Shown here piece after piece: positions 35,937-51,400 of a DNA stretch of 64,000 bases. The DNA is from Nectonema munidae. Taxonomy: Eukaryota > Nematomorpha > Nectonematoida > Nectonematidae. Position 1 is the stretch's first letter. The number at the start of each line of letters is the position of its first letter. Made by a program: the position numbers and the translations under genes. The DNA lies in NCBI GenBank assembly GCA_030549495.1, contig JAUIRK010001049.1, positions 372,001-436,000 of the forward strand, read 5' to 3'. The notes below the pieces were generated by a model. It did not search any database, was not told the DNA's origin, and worked only from the letters and a program-made list of their open reading frames with translations.

Positions 35937-36442
35937 ATGCTTTTCAATAAGAAAGGTCACCTTCACAGTTTTATTCTTGCTGTACTCTTCCTTTATATTC
36001 TGCCATTTGTCGTGGCTTCTAAAAAGAATAAAGTTTTTGAATTTTTAAAGAAAAAAGGAAAATTTAAAACTCCTAGAGTTGGTCACTTCACTAAATCTTA
36101 TTATTCCGGCCATGTGCATGAAAATGGGGACGTTGGCACCCCTATTAAATTTGAAGAAGCATTTATGGTTGGAATTTGGTTGAAGCTTAACACGTCAAAG
36201 TCCAAAGTCGAATTCAAGATTTTTTCGCAAGATATAGAAGAGAGTAAATTTTTTTCGGTATCACCTGAGTGTGTCGAGTTTTTTTGTTTCATTAAAATTA
36301 ACTGCCTGAATCCGAATGGAGAAGTTCTAAATTATGAATCTAAAAGAAGTTATCAATTTAAAGTTCAGTCAAGACTAAAGTACGTGAAAGTTCAATCATT
36401 AAATAATTCTTCAGATATTCTTCCAAATCGAATTAACTCCAA
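35937..36442 (+). CDS. Cadherin exon 1: start, signal peptide, first EC
   Basis: The ATG at 35937 has TGA and TAA in frame 12 and 9 nt upstream, so it is the first usable start in this exon. A hydrophobic stretch (FILAVLFLYILPFVVAS) forms a signal peptide. Then YYSGHVHENGDVGTPI looks like the first strand of an EC repeat, although the rest of that repeat is atypical with two or three cysteines. Donor AA|GTAAGA; phase 2. Confidence 0.8.
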
Positions 36443-39400
36443 GTAAGATATTTTTCATAATTTTAGTTTTGTTTTTTTCTTTATTATGCGCACTTGTATT
36501 TTTGTTTTCACGTAAAACTACAAAGAAGACTCCTTGCTAGGAGATGATGAATCTCCTCTTCAAAATTATGGTCCTCAAAGGGTTAATTAAGAAGATTTTG
36601 GTTCACGCAAAGCAGATATATGATTTTGACTAATCCTTTTTGAGTTCGTTTGCGTTCCTCTACAAGAACAATAAGCCAAACTGTAACTGATGACTAGTTT
36701 TGTTAAAAGTCAATAAACGCAACTTTTCATTTATTCATTCTAAAACACGTAAATTGTCTTATTTTAAAAAGTTTACGTAAAAGAAGTCCATGTTGATAGG
36801 TCAACATAAATCAACTTTTCATAATATTCTATTTTTTGTAAAAATTTAATAAGTTATTAAACACAGAGCCAGTATTTAACAATTTTTAAATAGCTTCAAA
36901 CCAACTAAATATTAGATTATTTCATTTTTATAATTATATCTTTTTTATTTTGAATGAAAGGTGCATTTGATTTCTAAAGATGATGAAGTGAACTAGAAAA
37001 TAACCGGAAGAACAAAATAATAATACGGAAACCATGATTGCGAAAAATAAATATATATATATGCTCTTCCCTAACACAGGCAACATACCAAGTGCTTTTT
37101 AAAATCTTTTGTCTACTAAAGATTGAGTCCATTCATAAGAGAATACTTTAAAATATTACATGGTATCTTACAATACTAATAATAATAATTGGCAAAGTTT
37201 AATATGCAATAATTTTTGAAAATTTTTTGAAGCCGTTAGTTCAATTTTTGAAGGATTTATTGGTCAACTTTTGGTGCCGCTTTTGTTTCACTCATAATCG
37301 TTTCCAAAGTTCAACCTTATTGTGCAGTTTTTTGCAGAAAGATGTGAGTCGGCTTTGTGAATATGCGCAACTAAGAAATTGTGTCAAGAAGGATTTTTGT
37401 GGGCATGCTTTTCTTTTAAACGATTTCATTTTTATTTAAGCAGCATCGAGAAGAGTATAGTGAAAGTGTCTGAAACACAAATACATATATCCATTCTCGA
37501 CATAAACGAAATGTTCCCGCTATTTAATGCTTCCACTTATTTCGTTAACATCACTCGAAGCACTCCAGTCAACAATGTCATTAAACGTGTTTTTGCTTCC
37601 GACTTTGAATCAGGCTTCAATGGAAAAGTTGTTTACAGGTCACTTTTATATTTAAATATCATTCTAGTGTCGTTACATTTCATTTTTGACGTTTTCACGA
37701 TTAATTCAATAAAAAAAGTAAATGCTGAAACATTTTTCTTATCTTCGGATGCACTTCTTCGCAAAAGTTTAATTTCTGGTTGCTAAGAGCGAGAATAAAT
37801 TGTGAAAGCTTGCTTAACCCGTTTTCGACCAGAATAATCAGACGATATCTAGTATAAAGCAGAAGATTTGTATTAAAAAGCATTAAAAAACGATTTACAT
37901 TTTTGTAAAGTCGACATATGTCAACTGTGGTCGATAACCGGTTAAAGATCTTTTTGAATATATTTCACGAGTAACTAAGTGGGAGTCAATAGCTAATCCT
38001 AAAATTATGCATTGCTGAAGTAGGATACCAAAACGCCTTGTGCCCAGAAATCATTTTCACACCCATTTTTAACGCACCAAATTGAGGAATTCTGGACCTC
38101 AGATTAAGCACGTTTGGTATTCAAGAACGCTTAAGTTGTTTGCTGCACTTGAAAAGACCCCAACTGCAACGCAAGCATATACTTCATTTCGCTACATTGA
38201 TAAATCTTACTTGTCGGCATTCGTATGTAACTTTTTTGATGCTCTCTCTATAGAATGTTTGCCTGTTTTTTTAACTAATTTTTGAAGGTACAGCATAGAT
38301 ATAAATTTTTGAAGGTAGGGCGTTTAGTTAAAGACCGTTTGACTTTTTTAAACTGTTGAAGGAGCGAATAATTGAAAAACGAACCGTGTTTCAGAGTATC
38401 AAATATCTTAAACTTGTTTACGCTATTCATACACCATATATCATTTTTGCTAAACCGGAATTCACACCACCAACTATCATTTCTTCTTTAAAATACACTG
38501 TAAATTTCCAATGTAGTTAATTCTCTCTGTCTACGCATGTTAGTAAAGTGATTTTACATTTTAAGCATGCAACAACCCAAAGAAGAGAAAAAACGAACAT
38601 CTCAATCTTTGCCCGCGTTTTTCATATGAAGGAATGACACTTCATTTGCAATGTTTGCAAACTTTTTGCTATTGGAGACAATATTTATTATTTCATCACT
38701 TGTTCAAATCGTGCGTTTTCAGATGCGCGACTATTAAAAAGTAGGCACATTGTGATCAGTGCTGCTGCGCGCAGTCTGTTGAGGAATAAATTAGAGAGAT
38801 AGGAATCAAAGCTTTTAGCGCATAAATTGTCACCATTATTATTAATTCACCCTGCGATTAAGCTTCTTCCTCTCTAACTCTTTATTTCTATAATTAAATA
38901 AGGCTAACAACGAACACTCAAAGTCTGCTCTTTATACGCGCAGCCATGCTTGCAACTTCCAGGGCTTGGACGCTCAGGCATGGCCAGATGAGAGGCAGGT
39001 TCGTGGCCATTCAGCGAGGTAGGGTTGCGCGATGTCAGCTTGAACTATTTCAAAGAATTATGCAAAGGAAAAATTAAAAAGACTGATTTATCCACACTTT
39101 CATTTTAAAGGGCAAATTATTCAAAAATGATCCTTGTAAAGTGCTAATGTTTTTAATTTCTGTGCTCATATGTTTCAGCGAAAATAGTTGGTTAGTAAGT
39201 TAAATGGGAATATGTAGGAACGTTTATTTTGAAAAAACTAGGCTGGAATAAGCGTTTGATCTGTTGCTTTGCGTAATGACTTCGCTCTGTCTTTCTCAAC
39301 GCTAAAACGTTTACCCTTCTCTATTGAAAAAAATATTCAAAATGTGTTCCAACTTCAAAATAAAAAAATTAGATCACTAGGTTGCAATTTCTTAGCTCTT

Positions 39401-42400
39401 GCTTATTTATTAGTCCTTCTTTCATTTCAAAGTTTTGCAGCATCTCGTTCTCTTCAACTAAGTAATGAAAAGGGTAATAAATCCTGCTTCTTTTAGCTAT
39501 ACTAAAAGTAGTGAATTCGCGATATAGCAGAACTGCTTTCTGATATCCTCACGCTGCTCTGCCTAAACTTTTTACTAGATTCCATGTAATCCCAAAGAGT
39601 TCTTATCTTTGAATTCTTTTCTTTTTTTGCGTTCCTTAGTTCAAATGAGGCTAAATGTAAAGGTTGTGGCAATTTCATCGACCATGTGAACGTTGAGCAA
39701 GAAGATTCAATGTTGCTTCGTAACTAATCTATTTGCGCTACAGTCTACCAGGGTTTGGCCAACCCTAATAATTTATAAACCGCATGGACCCCCAACTACA
39801 AAACTTGTGATTTTAGGTCTTTTATCTTTTTCACAGCAACGCATGTTCCTTGTTTATAGTGTAAACAAGACACGAAACAGTAGTTGGTTTATGCAGAATT
39901 TTTTTCTCAATTCAAAAGGCTTCAGAGTTTTTTTTTATAAAATTTATCTTACAAACAATTTATTTTGGCGCGTACCAAAGGAAAAACCCTGTGCATCTTA
40001 ACAAGAAAACTTGATGTTCGCTGTTGTAGACGACTGGGGCGTAACATGACTTTAGATTGTTTAATTAAAATACTGCTCTGTTAAAAAAGTGGTCAAATTC
40101 TTTATGTGAAATTTTTGTACATCACAATCACAAAAATGTTACCCTATGTTAATATCTATTTCAAATTTCAACATGTTATTTGTGCTTCAGTTATATTTAA
40201 CCTTTTGTCATATATGAAAAAAGTTTTATGGTATTTTTGAATAAACCTAAAAGAAAATAAGATCAGATTTTCCCACACTAATATTTTCTAGGGTGTTTCA
40301 CGTGCTTCTAATTCTAATATTGGATCGAGAAAAGATTTTTATAAACTGATCCATGAGCCATTGATGAAAAATTGGAGAAGGACCAAGATATATCCTAGTT
40401 TTACTTTTTTAATTTTTTTTTCAAAACTCCGAAAAAAATTTCTTATATTAAGTATATTTAATATACTTATATAGTATATTTTATTTTTATATATTTAATT
40501 TTTGGGGTATTATTTATATATCTTGGAACTAAACTTTTTAAAAAAAATATATATATTTTTCTCTATCTGGCCTAAAATTTAAGAGTTTTAAAAGATACAA
40601 ATCTCAACACTATTTTTTTGTTAACAAAGTATCGTTAGTGCTTTTTTAGACGCTTTTTAAAGCATTCAAAAAAGTAATCTACTAGTACCTACTATTGGCA
40701 TATACTCAAATTTTCAGTAATTACACCTCTTTTAATTCAAGCCAAAACAGAACTGTTAATGTTAGTTTCGCATAAATGCCTTAACAGTATGGTCTAAAAA
40801 AGGTTTGCATGGACGTTTTCAAAATGGTGTGATGTTAAGGTTTTTTATCCGAACGCTGTGATGAATTCAAAATGTGTTTTTCAAAATGATGAAATTGTCT
40901 TAATGCGTGTTCTTTTGTTTTTCTTCTTTAGCATTAAAGAAGCATCTCAATACTTCGCCATTGACACATTCACCGGTGACATCTGGACTACTCAAAGCTT
41001 GCATAATACGAATCTATCTCGCATCCGCTTGACCCTTTTGGCACAAGATCTTGGTCCAAAAGATGGCTTGTTTATTCCCTATGGCACTGCACAACTAATT
41101 GTTCATATTTATGAGGTATTCATTCGCCTTCCAACTATTATAAGATGGTGTGAAGAACTGCTTCCATTTATCATTTCTTTCGTAAGAATGCACCTAGTAT
41201 TCTGTTCTGAAGATGAAGCCATTTTATTATTTTCTTAATTTTGTAGTTAGTCAATTATAAGGTAAGTTGGCTTGCTAAATACTAGTTAGTATCTATCTAG
41301 TAGACTCTATTATAGTTAGCTAATTGAAATTTTTTTGTAAGTAAAGGCAAAATAATTTTACTTACTAATGGCATATACAAAAGATCAAAATGATTCAAAT
41401 AATAAACGGAAGACTTTTGTGACATGATGGAAGAAAAAATTTTTGAACTGCTTCTCTGAAAAATTGGAACCTTACATGGTGCACCTGAAAATTTGTTGAA
41501 TATTCCACGTACTAACATGTATTCCTATGGACATTTAATCATAGTGGTATCGTAATGAAATATCTTATTTATTTGAATTGACTAATTTGGATGTTTACTG
41601 AGACTTTTCGATTTACTCATGACTTCTCATATACCTGCAAGTAAATCTTTGCTTCACTGATTTTATCATCAGAGTTGTTTGAAAAATCAATAAGCATGTG
41701 GATCACACAGATTTAAATGGTCTTCCCTTGATTACTATTTATACACTTTTGAAATTTAAACACGAATACTTCGATATTTTAATTAAATTAGAGAATACTT
41801 CTGAGCCATAATGCAGAGTTTGCCATCCAACTCCTATATCCAGTTTTAATCATGCCTTCGCGCTCCCCCTCTCTACTCTTTGCTCTTTTTATTCACTCAT
41901 CTTAGATGCACTGATTAAATTTATCGTGTTTGTGACTTAATTAATCAAAGCAGAACCGTCATTATTATTTATGCACACGCTTCAGGAGGTGTTGGCGAAC
42001 TGCGGCCCATATTAACTTTTAGAAAATTTTGCCCAAAGGAATTCTCCGTAAAATCTTCACAAACCCTTTTACAACTTTCTTGCAAGGCAATTTTATTTGG
42101 GGCCCTTAAAGCTTGATCACTGACTTTGATGCATTCAAAGCCCAAATTTTCGGCGATCCCTCCACTACACCGCACTGTTAACAATCTTTCTCCTCTATCA
42201 CTACTTCTATTCTTCTTTCAATGCCGTTTAACTGAATGCTTTATGTATATTTAATTAATTATGAATGATTGATCTAATTCAAGGATCGCATGTCTCGTTG
42301 CTATTTTAGGAATCAAAGATTTTTTTTAAGAGATTTAGCATTCTGCCTAATTTACTACAAATCCTGTTGCTTCAGCCACGTGTCCACACAGGAAAGTAAT

Positions 42401-45400
42401 TCCTTATTTCTATGAAAAATATAGGAAGGCAAGGCATTCTTTTATATAGACTTGAGTCAACTTTATGCGCATGGGATGAGCTTCTACAACAATGTGTTGA
42501 AGAAATTCTTAATATATGTATATCTTTAAAATGATTTATTTTACAACAAATATCGATAAAATAATAAAGATGGAAGTAAACGTCTCGACTTTATTAAGAC
42601 ATTCTACATACCCCCTGTACTTGATACTGACGAAGAGCGTTTACTTCCATCTTTTTATTTCATCGATAAAATGGAAACCGACTTTGCTTTTTTTCACATT
42701 ACAACAAATAGTTAAAACAGTTTCAAATATCTTGTCACAAGATTCTTAAATCACCCCAATCTTTTGATGGCAAAAGTGATAACCAATTTGAAAATGGGAA
42801 TAATTTTAAGTTCCATTTTTCACGTTGCTTTGAAAAGAAAAAAGACGCAAAAAAAGATGATCCAAATGAAGAAATCATAGTCACAGTGACAAAATAAGAA
42901 ACAGTTTGATGCCAAAAGATGAGCACCGATGATTATTATTATCCTCGTTTTGCTGATGCAATAAAATAATGTTTAGCAAAAAAGCGTACTTTGCCGAGAT
43001 GAGCTTTTTTTCTGGAGAATGCCTAACGCCACCCATTTCTGTGGAAAGAGAATCGGTATTCTCCGAAATGGAATAGAATGCATCTTGATATTGCAGAAGT
43101 GCTAAAATTGTCAAGTATTTTATTTCGAGTGAGGATTGCCTTGATTTATTTTATGAAAGTCTTTTTTTGCAAATACAGTCGACTATCACTAATTCGGAAT
43201 GCTTGGCACTAACCTGTTTCCGGGATTTTCCCGGATTATCAGTAAAAAATGTTTACTCATTTTTTGTCTACTCAAACTTAACGAAAATACAAAATTAAAG
43301 ATGAATGCTTGTTTATTAATAAAAAATTAATCTGAGGATTTAATGTATAATGAAAGCTGTGGCTAAAGAGTTCCATGATGTTTTGCTTCTGATAGGTGCA
43401 CACAATTTCTAAAACATATCTTTTAAACTTAGTTGCTTTGGCTTTTCTTTAAGAAGTTTTTCTTGCAAAAATATTCTTGAATAGGTAAGCTACTTATATA
43501 TATATATATATATATATCTAACTCACGAATGAACCAACCGACCATTCATTTAAATAACTACTTAACCAATTTAATGAACCAATAATTAAATAACTAACTA
43601 ACGATATACTATTAACATACTTATTGATAACATACTTTTTGACTTCTTTGCTCTTTGACCAGACCTTTGCTAAGTTTAGAGTGTCAGTATTTTGTCCAAC
43701 ATTTGGTTCGTTTAGTTTTTATCAGTTCACTTATATATTTAATATTGATAACCTAAAACTAAAACCTTAGAATACTTGCTTCCTTTTTTTTTATTAATTT
43801 GTCTTACCTTTTGCAAACGTTTAATGAAACTTTGTTTTTTTCTTGAAAATATTTTTGTGATTGATTTACATTCTATTTTTTGTTTTGTTTTTAAGGAAAT
43901 TGAAGACACTTTTGGCATAAACTTTTATCCTTTTGAAAGAAGTTCCACCTTTAAAGTCTACAAAGTGGGAGATTATTACATCGAGAATACTGGCTCACAT
44001 AATATGCATAAAAGAACTTTTTTGATAAAGATTCCAAGTTCTTACTTGTCATCTTTTTTTGAAATTTCACGCGCAAGTCTAAAGAACGATTCTCATTTCG
44101 AACTCTTCGTCAAGGAAACTGTTTTGAGGATCAACAACGATCAAGTTTTTAAGGGTAATAATATAATAATAATAATAATCAGTTTTACGGCTTCCCAGCA
44201 CACTGAGTTTAGCCGGTTTTAACCACTATGGCATTTTAGACAAAATTAAACTAATCTCTCATTATTTTGCGTCTCCATTCATCTCTATTTTGCTAAATGT
44301 CTTTTGCTCATGTCTTTTTTGACTAATTCTATCCATGTCATCTTTGGCCTGCCTTTACTCTTACCTAAAGTTTCATTTTTATAAGCTCCTTTAATTAGAG
44401 CACCCGAAGGTTTTGTATTTACATGCCCAAACCACCTTAACCTTTGTATTTCTAATACTTTATTTTTTCATTTACTTGACATGAACTTCTTATCTTTTCA
44501 TTACTTATTTTATCTTTTAAATTAAATTTACACATAATTCTTAACATCCTCATCTCTGTGGTGTTTAATCTATTTTCCTCAGAATCTTTTAAAGCCCAAC
44601 TTTGGCCACTATACACTATACTAGACCTAATACAACTTCTATAAAGAAAACCCCTTGATTTTAACGAAAAGATACTATTGCATAAAATACCACTTAACGC
44701 TTTAAATTCTATGTTCTACATACAGAGTTTCTTACACCACCTGTTTTGTCTAAAACCTCACCTAAATAACAAAAGTGTTTAACCTTTTCTAATTCTACCC
44801 CGCCGACTACTACTTTTTCTTCCAATACTACATCGGTATTTGGGTTGAAACATAGACAACAGCTACACTTAAAATTTGTCGTATTTATCAAACTGTCCTT
44901 AATGTTTGAGCATTTTTTATGTACCCACTTATTGCAATGTACACAAAGAACAGAGTTTCTTTTAACTCTTTTTCGGTAAACTCCACATCGATCTATTTTA
45001 GAAAATGTGTTCTCAGTACCCTTAAAAGAATCGCTAATTTTCATCCACTTAGTTTTGCTAGTGTTTATTCTTAAGCCTTTTTTCTCTACCATGTGCTAAT
45101 CTTTTTACTTAATTCTTCAGAAAATTCTCCTATTAGTACTATATCATCTGCATATAAAATCTCACTCGTATCTTCTTTAATTATATCCTTAATAATTTCA
45201 TCAAGAATGATATTAAATAAAAAGGGGCTTATAATCGAACCTTGATGTAATCCTACTTTTATTTTAAACTTACTAGAAATTGAATTATTAATTTTTATAA
45301 AAGTGTCTTCGTTTTTGTACAAGGCCATAATGGCTCTCACTAGTCTTTCATTTACCCTTTTTCTTCTCAAAGATCACTCAATGAGACTTCTAGAAACGGA

Positions 45401-48400
45401 GTCAAAAGCTTTCTTCATGTCTATAAAAGCAAGATACAGACTATGCCCATTTCTTGCTCTCTTTTCGATAAACTGTCTAATAATAAAAATAGCGTCATTA
45501 GTGCTTTGCCCGGCATAAAACCAAATAACGCGTGATGTAGACTAGGCTGAATCTTAAACACACTACTCGTTGCACGGATTCGTGAACCATGGCTACCGGT
45601 GCAGCAATTGACAGAAAATTTATATTAGTTGCTGAAATACCAAATGAAAACTCTTAAAATCGCCTCTTAAGTATACGTTTATACGGAGTCTTAAGTCAAT
45701 TAAGGATTAGTTGTACTAGTTTATACATTGATAAATACTATACAATGAGATAACACCATCTCTTTCATTATAAAAAAGAATACTTAGAAGAGAACATTGA
45801 TAAACATCGGATGAATTTGGAAACAATATAACATGATAAGAAGTAGCAGAGCATTTCCTTTCTTCCCCCTTAAAATGAAGGACATGAACATCGACCGAAC
45901 TATGCTCATTCATCCACTGTGAATTTCTCTATGAAATAAAATATATTTTGCCAAAAGGTAATCTAGTATGAACATATAGCGAACGCAACATTACTAAAAA
46001 TTTGAAACAAGCAACACAATATAAAACCGTTTTATGTTTTTTCATGTTTAACGACAATTTTTTTATATGATAAAAATTGATTTTGAAAAACTTTCAAGTC
46101 GATATATACATTATTTTTAATTCGGAATCCTTTGTCGTCGGTGATATGACCTGAGACTCAGGTGATAGAACTCTTCACTTTCACTTTTAAGAGCTTAATT
46201 ATAATGTTGTGTTGAAAATTAAATTCTTTTTATCTTTTAATAATAGTTGTTAAAATAAATGAAAGAAATATTTTCAAGATGATCGGTCTGCAAAATCTCA
46301 ATTTTCCTAATTTTGATGGAACTTTATTTATTTTTAAAAAACATTGCGTTTTGATTTTCTTCAAATATTAACTTTTTAGCGTTAAAAAATTTTGTAAATT
46401 TTACCACATCACAATTTTTCCCGCCCTTTACCGTGTAAATTAAACTTTAAATAAAAAGAACTTCTTAACTTATTTTATTTTGCAACTTTTTCTCTACAAT
46501 TTGGTGTAAAATTTTTGGAATTGATTTCAAAATTTTTAAATAGATGACTACTAAAGCAGATGACATTGGCCAATTTTCAAGTTGCCATGAAAAAACTTTA
46601 AAATTAAACACATAGTATCTTTACAAAGAGCTGAGACATGCATTCATGCCTCCACTCTTTTGCGTACATTTAACTCGGGATTTTTAGAAAAAAATTTGAA
46701 GGCATCAGGGTTTAGATTCTTTAAACTTTAGAACATAAAAAATAAGCCCGATATTTAAAAAAATCAAGTCTACATTAGTGAGGTATCGGATGTAAATTTT
46801 TTGTATCAGCGGATGCCGATATCAAATTTGACATCCTAGCAAATTCCGAAAAACACTTTGTGATATATAGAAAAAAGAAAATGTTGGATGCAGATGTTAT
46901 TGCGGATGTTGAAACTTTTATTTGCAGATATCCGACGCATCTCTAGTTTACATGTAAAAAGAGGTATTGTGTTAATATTGTACAAATAATAATAGATAAG
47001 AAAAATATTGTTAAAGCGTCTACTCAATTTTTTGTGTATTTTCTGCATTTATGATTTAAAGCCAACGGTTAAGCTACGTTTTAATTCCATTTTGCTTTAT
47101 GGTTCAGAATCTGATTTATGTGCTATAAAATACTGAAGTTAACATTCAAATATTAAAATAAAGCCATTTTTAATATTAATAGATCTTTGTAAAGAAAATT
47201 TATCGATAAGTGTAATGGTTTTGGTTGCCAACATTTCAAGAGCTCTTGTCAATCATTCAATGTCTCTAGAATTCCTAGATAAAAACTTTTTCTCGCCTTC
47301 TTTTCAGCAAAAGCTTTATCAAGTTTCCATTAGTGAATTTACTTCTATTGGTTCTCCTATTTTCAAATTGAACGCTAAAGATGCAGATTTTGGTAATCCT
47401 TATTTTTTATTTCCTTAAATATTTTTTGGGCTTTTACAATTTTTTGTTTGTAGGACACAATGGAAATGTGAGTTACAGAATCCGAACGGGCAATCATAAT
47501 GGCCAGTTCTCTATAATTCGTAACATGGGCATTATAGTGCTTAATGCTCAGCTAGATTTTGAAAAAAGAAGGTACTATACCTTACAAATCGAAGCATTTG
47601 ATAATCCTAATGTTCCTCAAGTTGATCGTAAAGTCTCGTTTGTTTCACTTATCATCAATGTTACTGATTGTAATGATCATTATCCAAACTTTCTTCTCTC
47701 CTTCGACTCTCGCACGCTGGACTTCAATCAAAACATCAGTGATGATCAAGCAATTTACAAGGTCTTCGCTAGCGATGATGACTCTGGAGCGAACTCTAAG
47801 CTCGTTTTTCAAATCAGTCACATGTTAGGTGTCATCTGTCATGATTCTTGCTCCTATCACTCGGTGTATGCCAATTTCAAAGATATTTTGTATGTTAATT
47901 TCTCTTCTGGTGAAGTATTTTTTAAAGTGGACAAGCTTGATAAATGGAGAAAACTGCTCAATATATATCGATACCTTATTCTTGTAATAAGGGCTAATGA
48001 CTTAGGAAATGACTTCTCCCTTTATTCTGAGAGTGTTGTTTTGTTCCAAAAAAGTAGATTCTTGCCAACTCCAAGTACTCGTTCTTCGTTAACTTCTTCA
48101 AGTTTGGTATCTTGTGACGTCGAAATTTTCCTTAGTGATTATTACTTAGATTTATTTACTCTGAAGTCAACTAACCAGAATTATTTCATCGAAATCGATC
48201 CAAATGCAACTGTCAATTTAACCCTCTTGACTAAGAATGCCCCGGACTGTTTAACTTTTAGGAGCCCAGGTGGTCAATTAACGAGAGACTGTGCTTTGCA
48301 TATCTATCATAATAATTCAAAGTTTAGCCTGAGTATATCAGATAATAAAACGAATTTGCAAATTTACATTAACTTGAAGCTACTCAACCACACTCTCAAG

Positions 48401-51400
48401 CGTAATAAACAAATCAACTGTTATACGCTTTACCCTCATGCGCAGAGTTATCCATCCTTTTCTTCTTTCATCAATGCTAATGAAGTTCAAGTGTACATTG
48501 CCATGCGCGATTGGTTGATACTTTATGAACAGCACTCACATCCACCATCTTCTAACTACGACGCCTTCCATCTTAATCTCTCCGTTTCTGAAGACAGCGA
48601 TATAGGACAGCGCATTACACAGGTAACACTTTTTGTCGATATCATAATGCTGATTTCTTCTTTTCTTTCAGTGTACCAATTTTAGGAATTTTTAAGCACC
48701 CATTTGGCGTTATTCTATAAACGTTTATTCCTTTTCTTATCGTCTTGATTTGCGCTAGCGTCCAAGCTTCCTTATTCCAAGGTTGCCGTGTTAAGTTGGC
48801 GCTATTTTAATTGGCAAATTCCCACTTTTTCGAAATGAGGAAAATAATTTTGAAACTTTTGAATGATATCGAATAACCTGACATTTATTGAATGATTAAA
48901 GTTTCAAGGAGTAAGCTTCCTTGTCAAGCTTTAAAACTATTATTTTTTGATTTTTTTTATAATTATTTAAAATTTCAGATTTCTTTGTATGATTTTACCT
49001 TGAATATGTGGTAACAAATAATAATATTTTTATTCTTAAATATGAAAAATCAATTTATTCAAATTTGAGAATCTCCCAGCTTGACTTGGCAAATTAGGAT
49101 TCCAATATATGTACGTTATTAAATGTGTAATCAAATTCCTTTTATGATATACTATTTTGGTACCATCTTTATCTTTCGAATGCAATAATCCAATGAGCAT
49201 CTTTTATCTCTCATAAAAGGGCCTTCTGCTTTTGGTTTTAGTTTGGGTTCGTAGTGTAGATGTTTTTACTTCTGATTTTATTTTCGCTAAATTCTCTCCT
49301 TGAATGGAAGCTCTTTTTAATTTGCCAAAGATGATAAAACATATTTTTTTTAGATAGCACCAAAGAATGGCCTGCATTTAAATGACGTCATATTGTATTC
49401 TATCGAAAGGGGAAATGAAGAAGGCACATTTACGCTAACTCCTTATTCTGGAGAACTTATCCTTTTTTCTCACTTGGACAGAGAGAGCCGCGCTTCCATC
49501 GATCTCGTTATCGCTGCTTCTTCATGCAATTCTTTTAAAAAATCTCCTATCCTTGTGCACAAGATCAATATTCACATAACTATTGAAGATGTGAACGACA
49601 ATGCCCCTATATTTTTACAAAACGTTTCCTACCATTTTCAAATTTTGGAAAATCAAGTAGAGGGAACCATTTTGAGTAATGATGATGGTTGTGTGTCAGC
49701 TTATGATATCGACACAGGAGAAAATGCCCGAATAACCTACTCATTAATAGGAACTCTTGCTCGACTTCATTTCCGAATAGACAGAAAATCGGGATGTCTT
49801 TACACAAATTCAATATTGGATAGGGAGCATATCGAGGTAACAAATTTAAGTATTTTTCATAATTCCTTCACTGACCCATTTATTTCATTATACTTCAACA
49901 AATCGTTTCTTTTTATATAAATTTGTGTAAAGAGTATGTTAAGATTTGTTTATTCTTGTTCCAAACTTTCAAATACAATTTATTCGTTTTTAGATGGTAG
50001 AATATCTCATTGTCCACGTGTTGTAGCTGGCCCAACTGCGTAACAAGATCGCTTACACTTATGTAGCTTCATCTGGTCCCCTAAAAGGGGCATAAAAATT
50101 GACATTTTATACTTCTCTATCGATGTGAAAAGCGTAGTGTTAACAACCAATTACGTCTATGTCTAAAAGACTTTATAATTTCTTTGTAAACCAAACAATT
50201 CTATAAATATATCAGTGTTTAGCTCGCTTTTCAATCAACGTAAATTATTTTAATGGCTGATTATAAAACGAGTATACTTCTATTCAACTGAGTCATGATT
50301 AACACGCTTCTATGCTTCTCCCAGACACCATTTGACCCGTGTTTATTCAATATTTTCATAGTGTCTAAAGCGAGGCTGTGTATTCTCAATACTCTCTTGA
50401 ATTACTTGAGATGGAGTAATTGACAGGGGCATTCATACTTATAGTGTGGTAAGCGAACTGTTTCGCTAAACATTTTTAAAGTTAACTTAAAAAAAGACTT
50501 GTAAAAAAATTTAACTTCGTATAAACGCGATTAGGATTCGTGTTTTATGCCCTGCTCTGCTCATTTGTTCTATCTAAATTCTTTTGAAGAGAATTGTTGT
50601 TGAGGTTGGACGCGAATTAGATACCTAGCATACGATTATAATAATAATGATGCACAGAATAATGTGATATCACGATATGGGTCAGACTTGGAGAGTAAGG
50701 CAGATCTTTGATACAAAATCGTAAAGGCTTTTATTAAATTTTTTCAAAGTTCAGGGTTAATGCCATGGTATAACAACCCCATTTTTTTTCTTTTCTAAAA
50801 ATATAATTTTTTCCAAGTTTTAATTCTTGATTTATTTATTTTGGCTTATTTTTTAATTTTCACGTTAACGCTTGTTTTTAGAGATACCATTTTGCAGTTA
50901 TGGCAGAAGATTCATCGAAAGTGAAGCCTCTTTCCTCGATTCAAGAAATAACCGTCCAAGTTCAAGATGAAAATGATAATCCCCCCGTCTTCAACTCTCT
51001 CTTGTATGAATTTTCGTTGAGTAGAGATGCTCCGTTAGGCTCGTTCGTTGGAAAAACTAGCGCTCATGACGTGGATATTTCGATGAATGCCAAAGTTTTT
51101 TACTATTTTTACGAAAATTCTATGCAAGCATCTGTTGACTCAAATGATGTACACGTTTCGAAGGAGTATCGTAGAAAATTAGCTCTAACCTCTCTTTCAA
51201 AAGATGGCTTTTTCATCATAGATTCTGACACTGGCATGATTAAACTAAACAAACTTCTGACGAATACTCTACAACTTTCTCTATATTACACTTTATATGC
51301 GACCAATTCGCCTAAAATAAAGAATCTTCATACTGAATCCTTAGTTCAGATTAAGGTTAATATGATTGGCCAGCGTAAAAACTTTTTTGCACCGGAATTT

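Larger units (their letters stand above)
41116..43895. other. Cadherin intron 3
   Basis: A 2.8-kb intron carrying a candidate hAT-like MITE, a hairpin element with direct repeats, a pogo-type terminus and a (TA)n microsatellite. No other coding similarity. Confidence 0.7.

Noticed and set aside
36101-36292. ORF on the - strand under cadherin exon 1
   Set aside because: A shadow of the real + strand exon.
47307-47392. Acceptor CTTCTTTTCAG at 47306-47307 for cadherin exon 5
   Set aside because: A better pyrimidine tract, but it gives phase 0 where phase 1 is required and would remove the LDKNFFSP linker.
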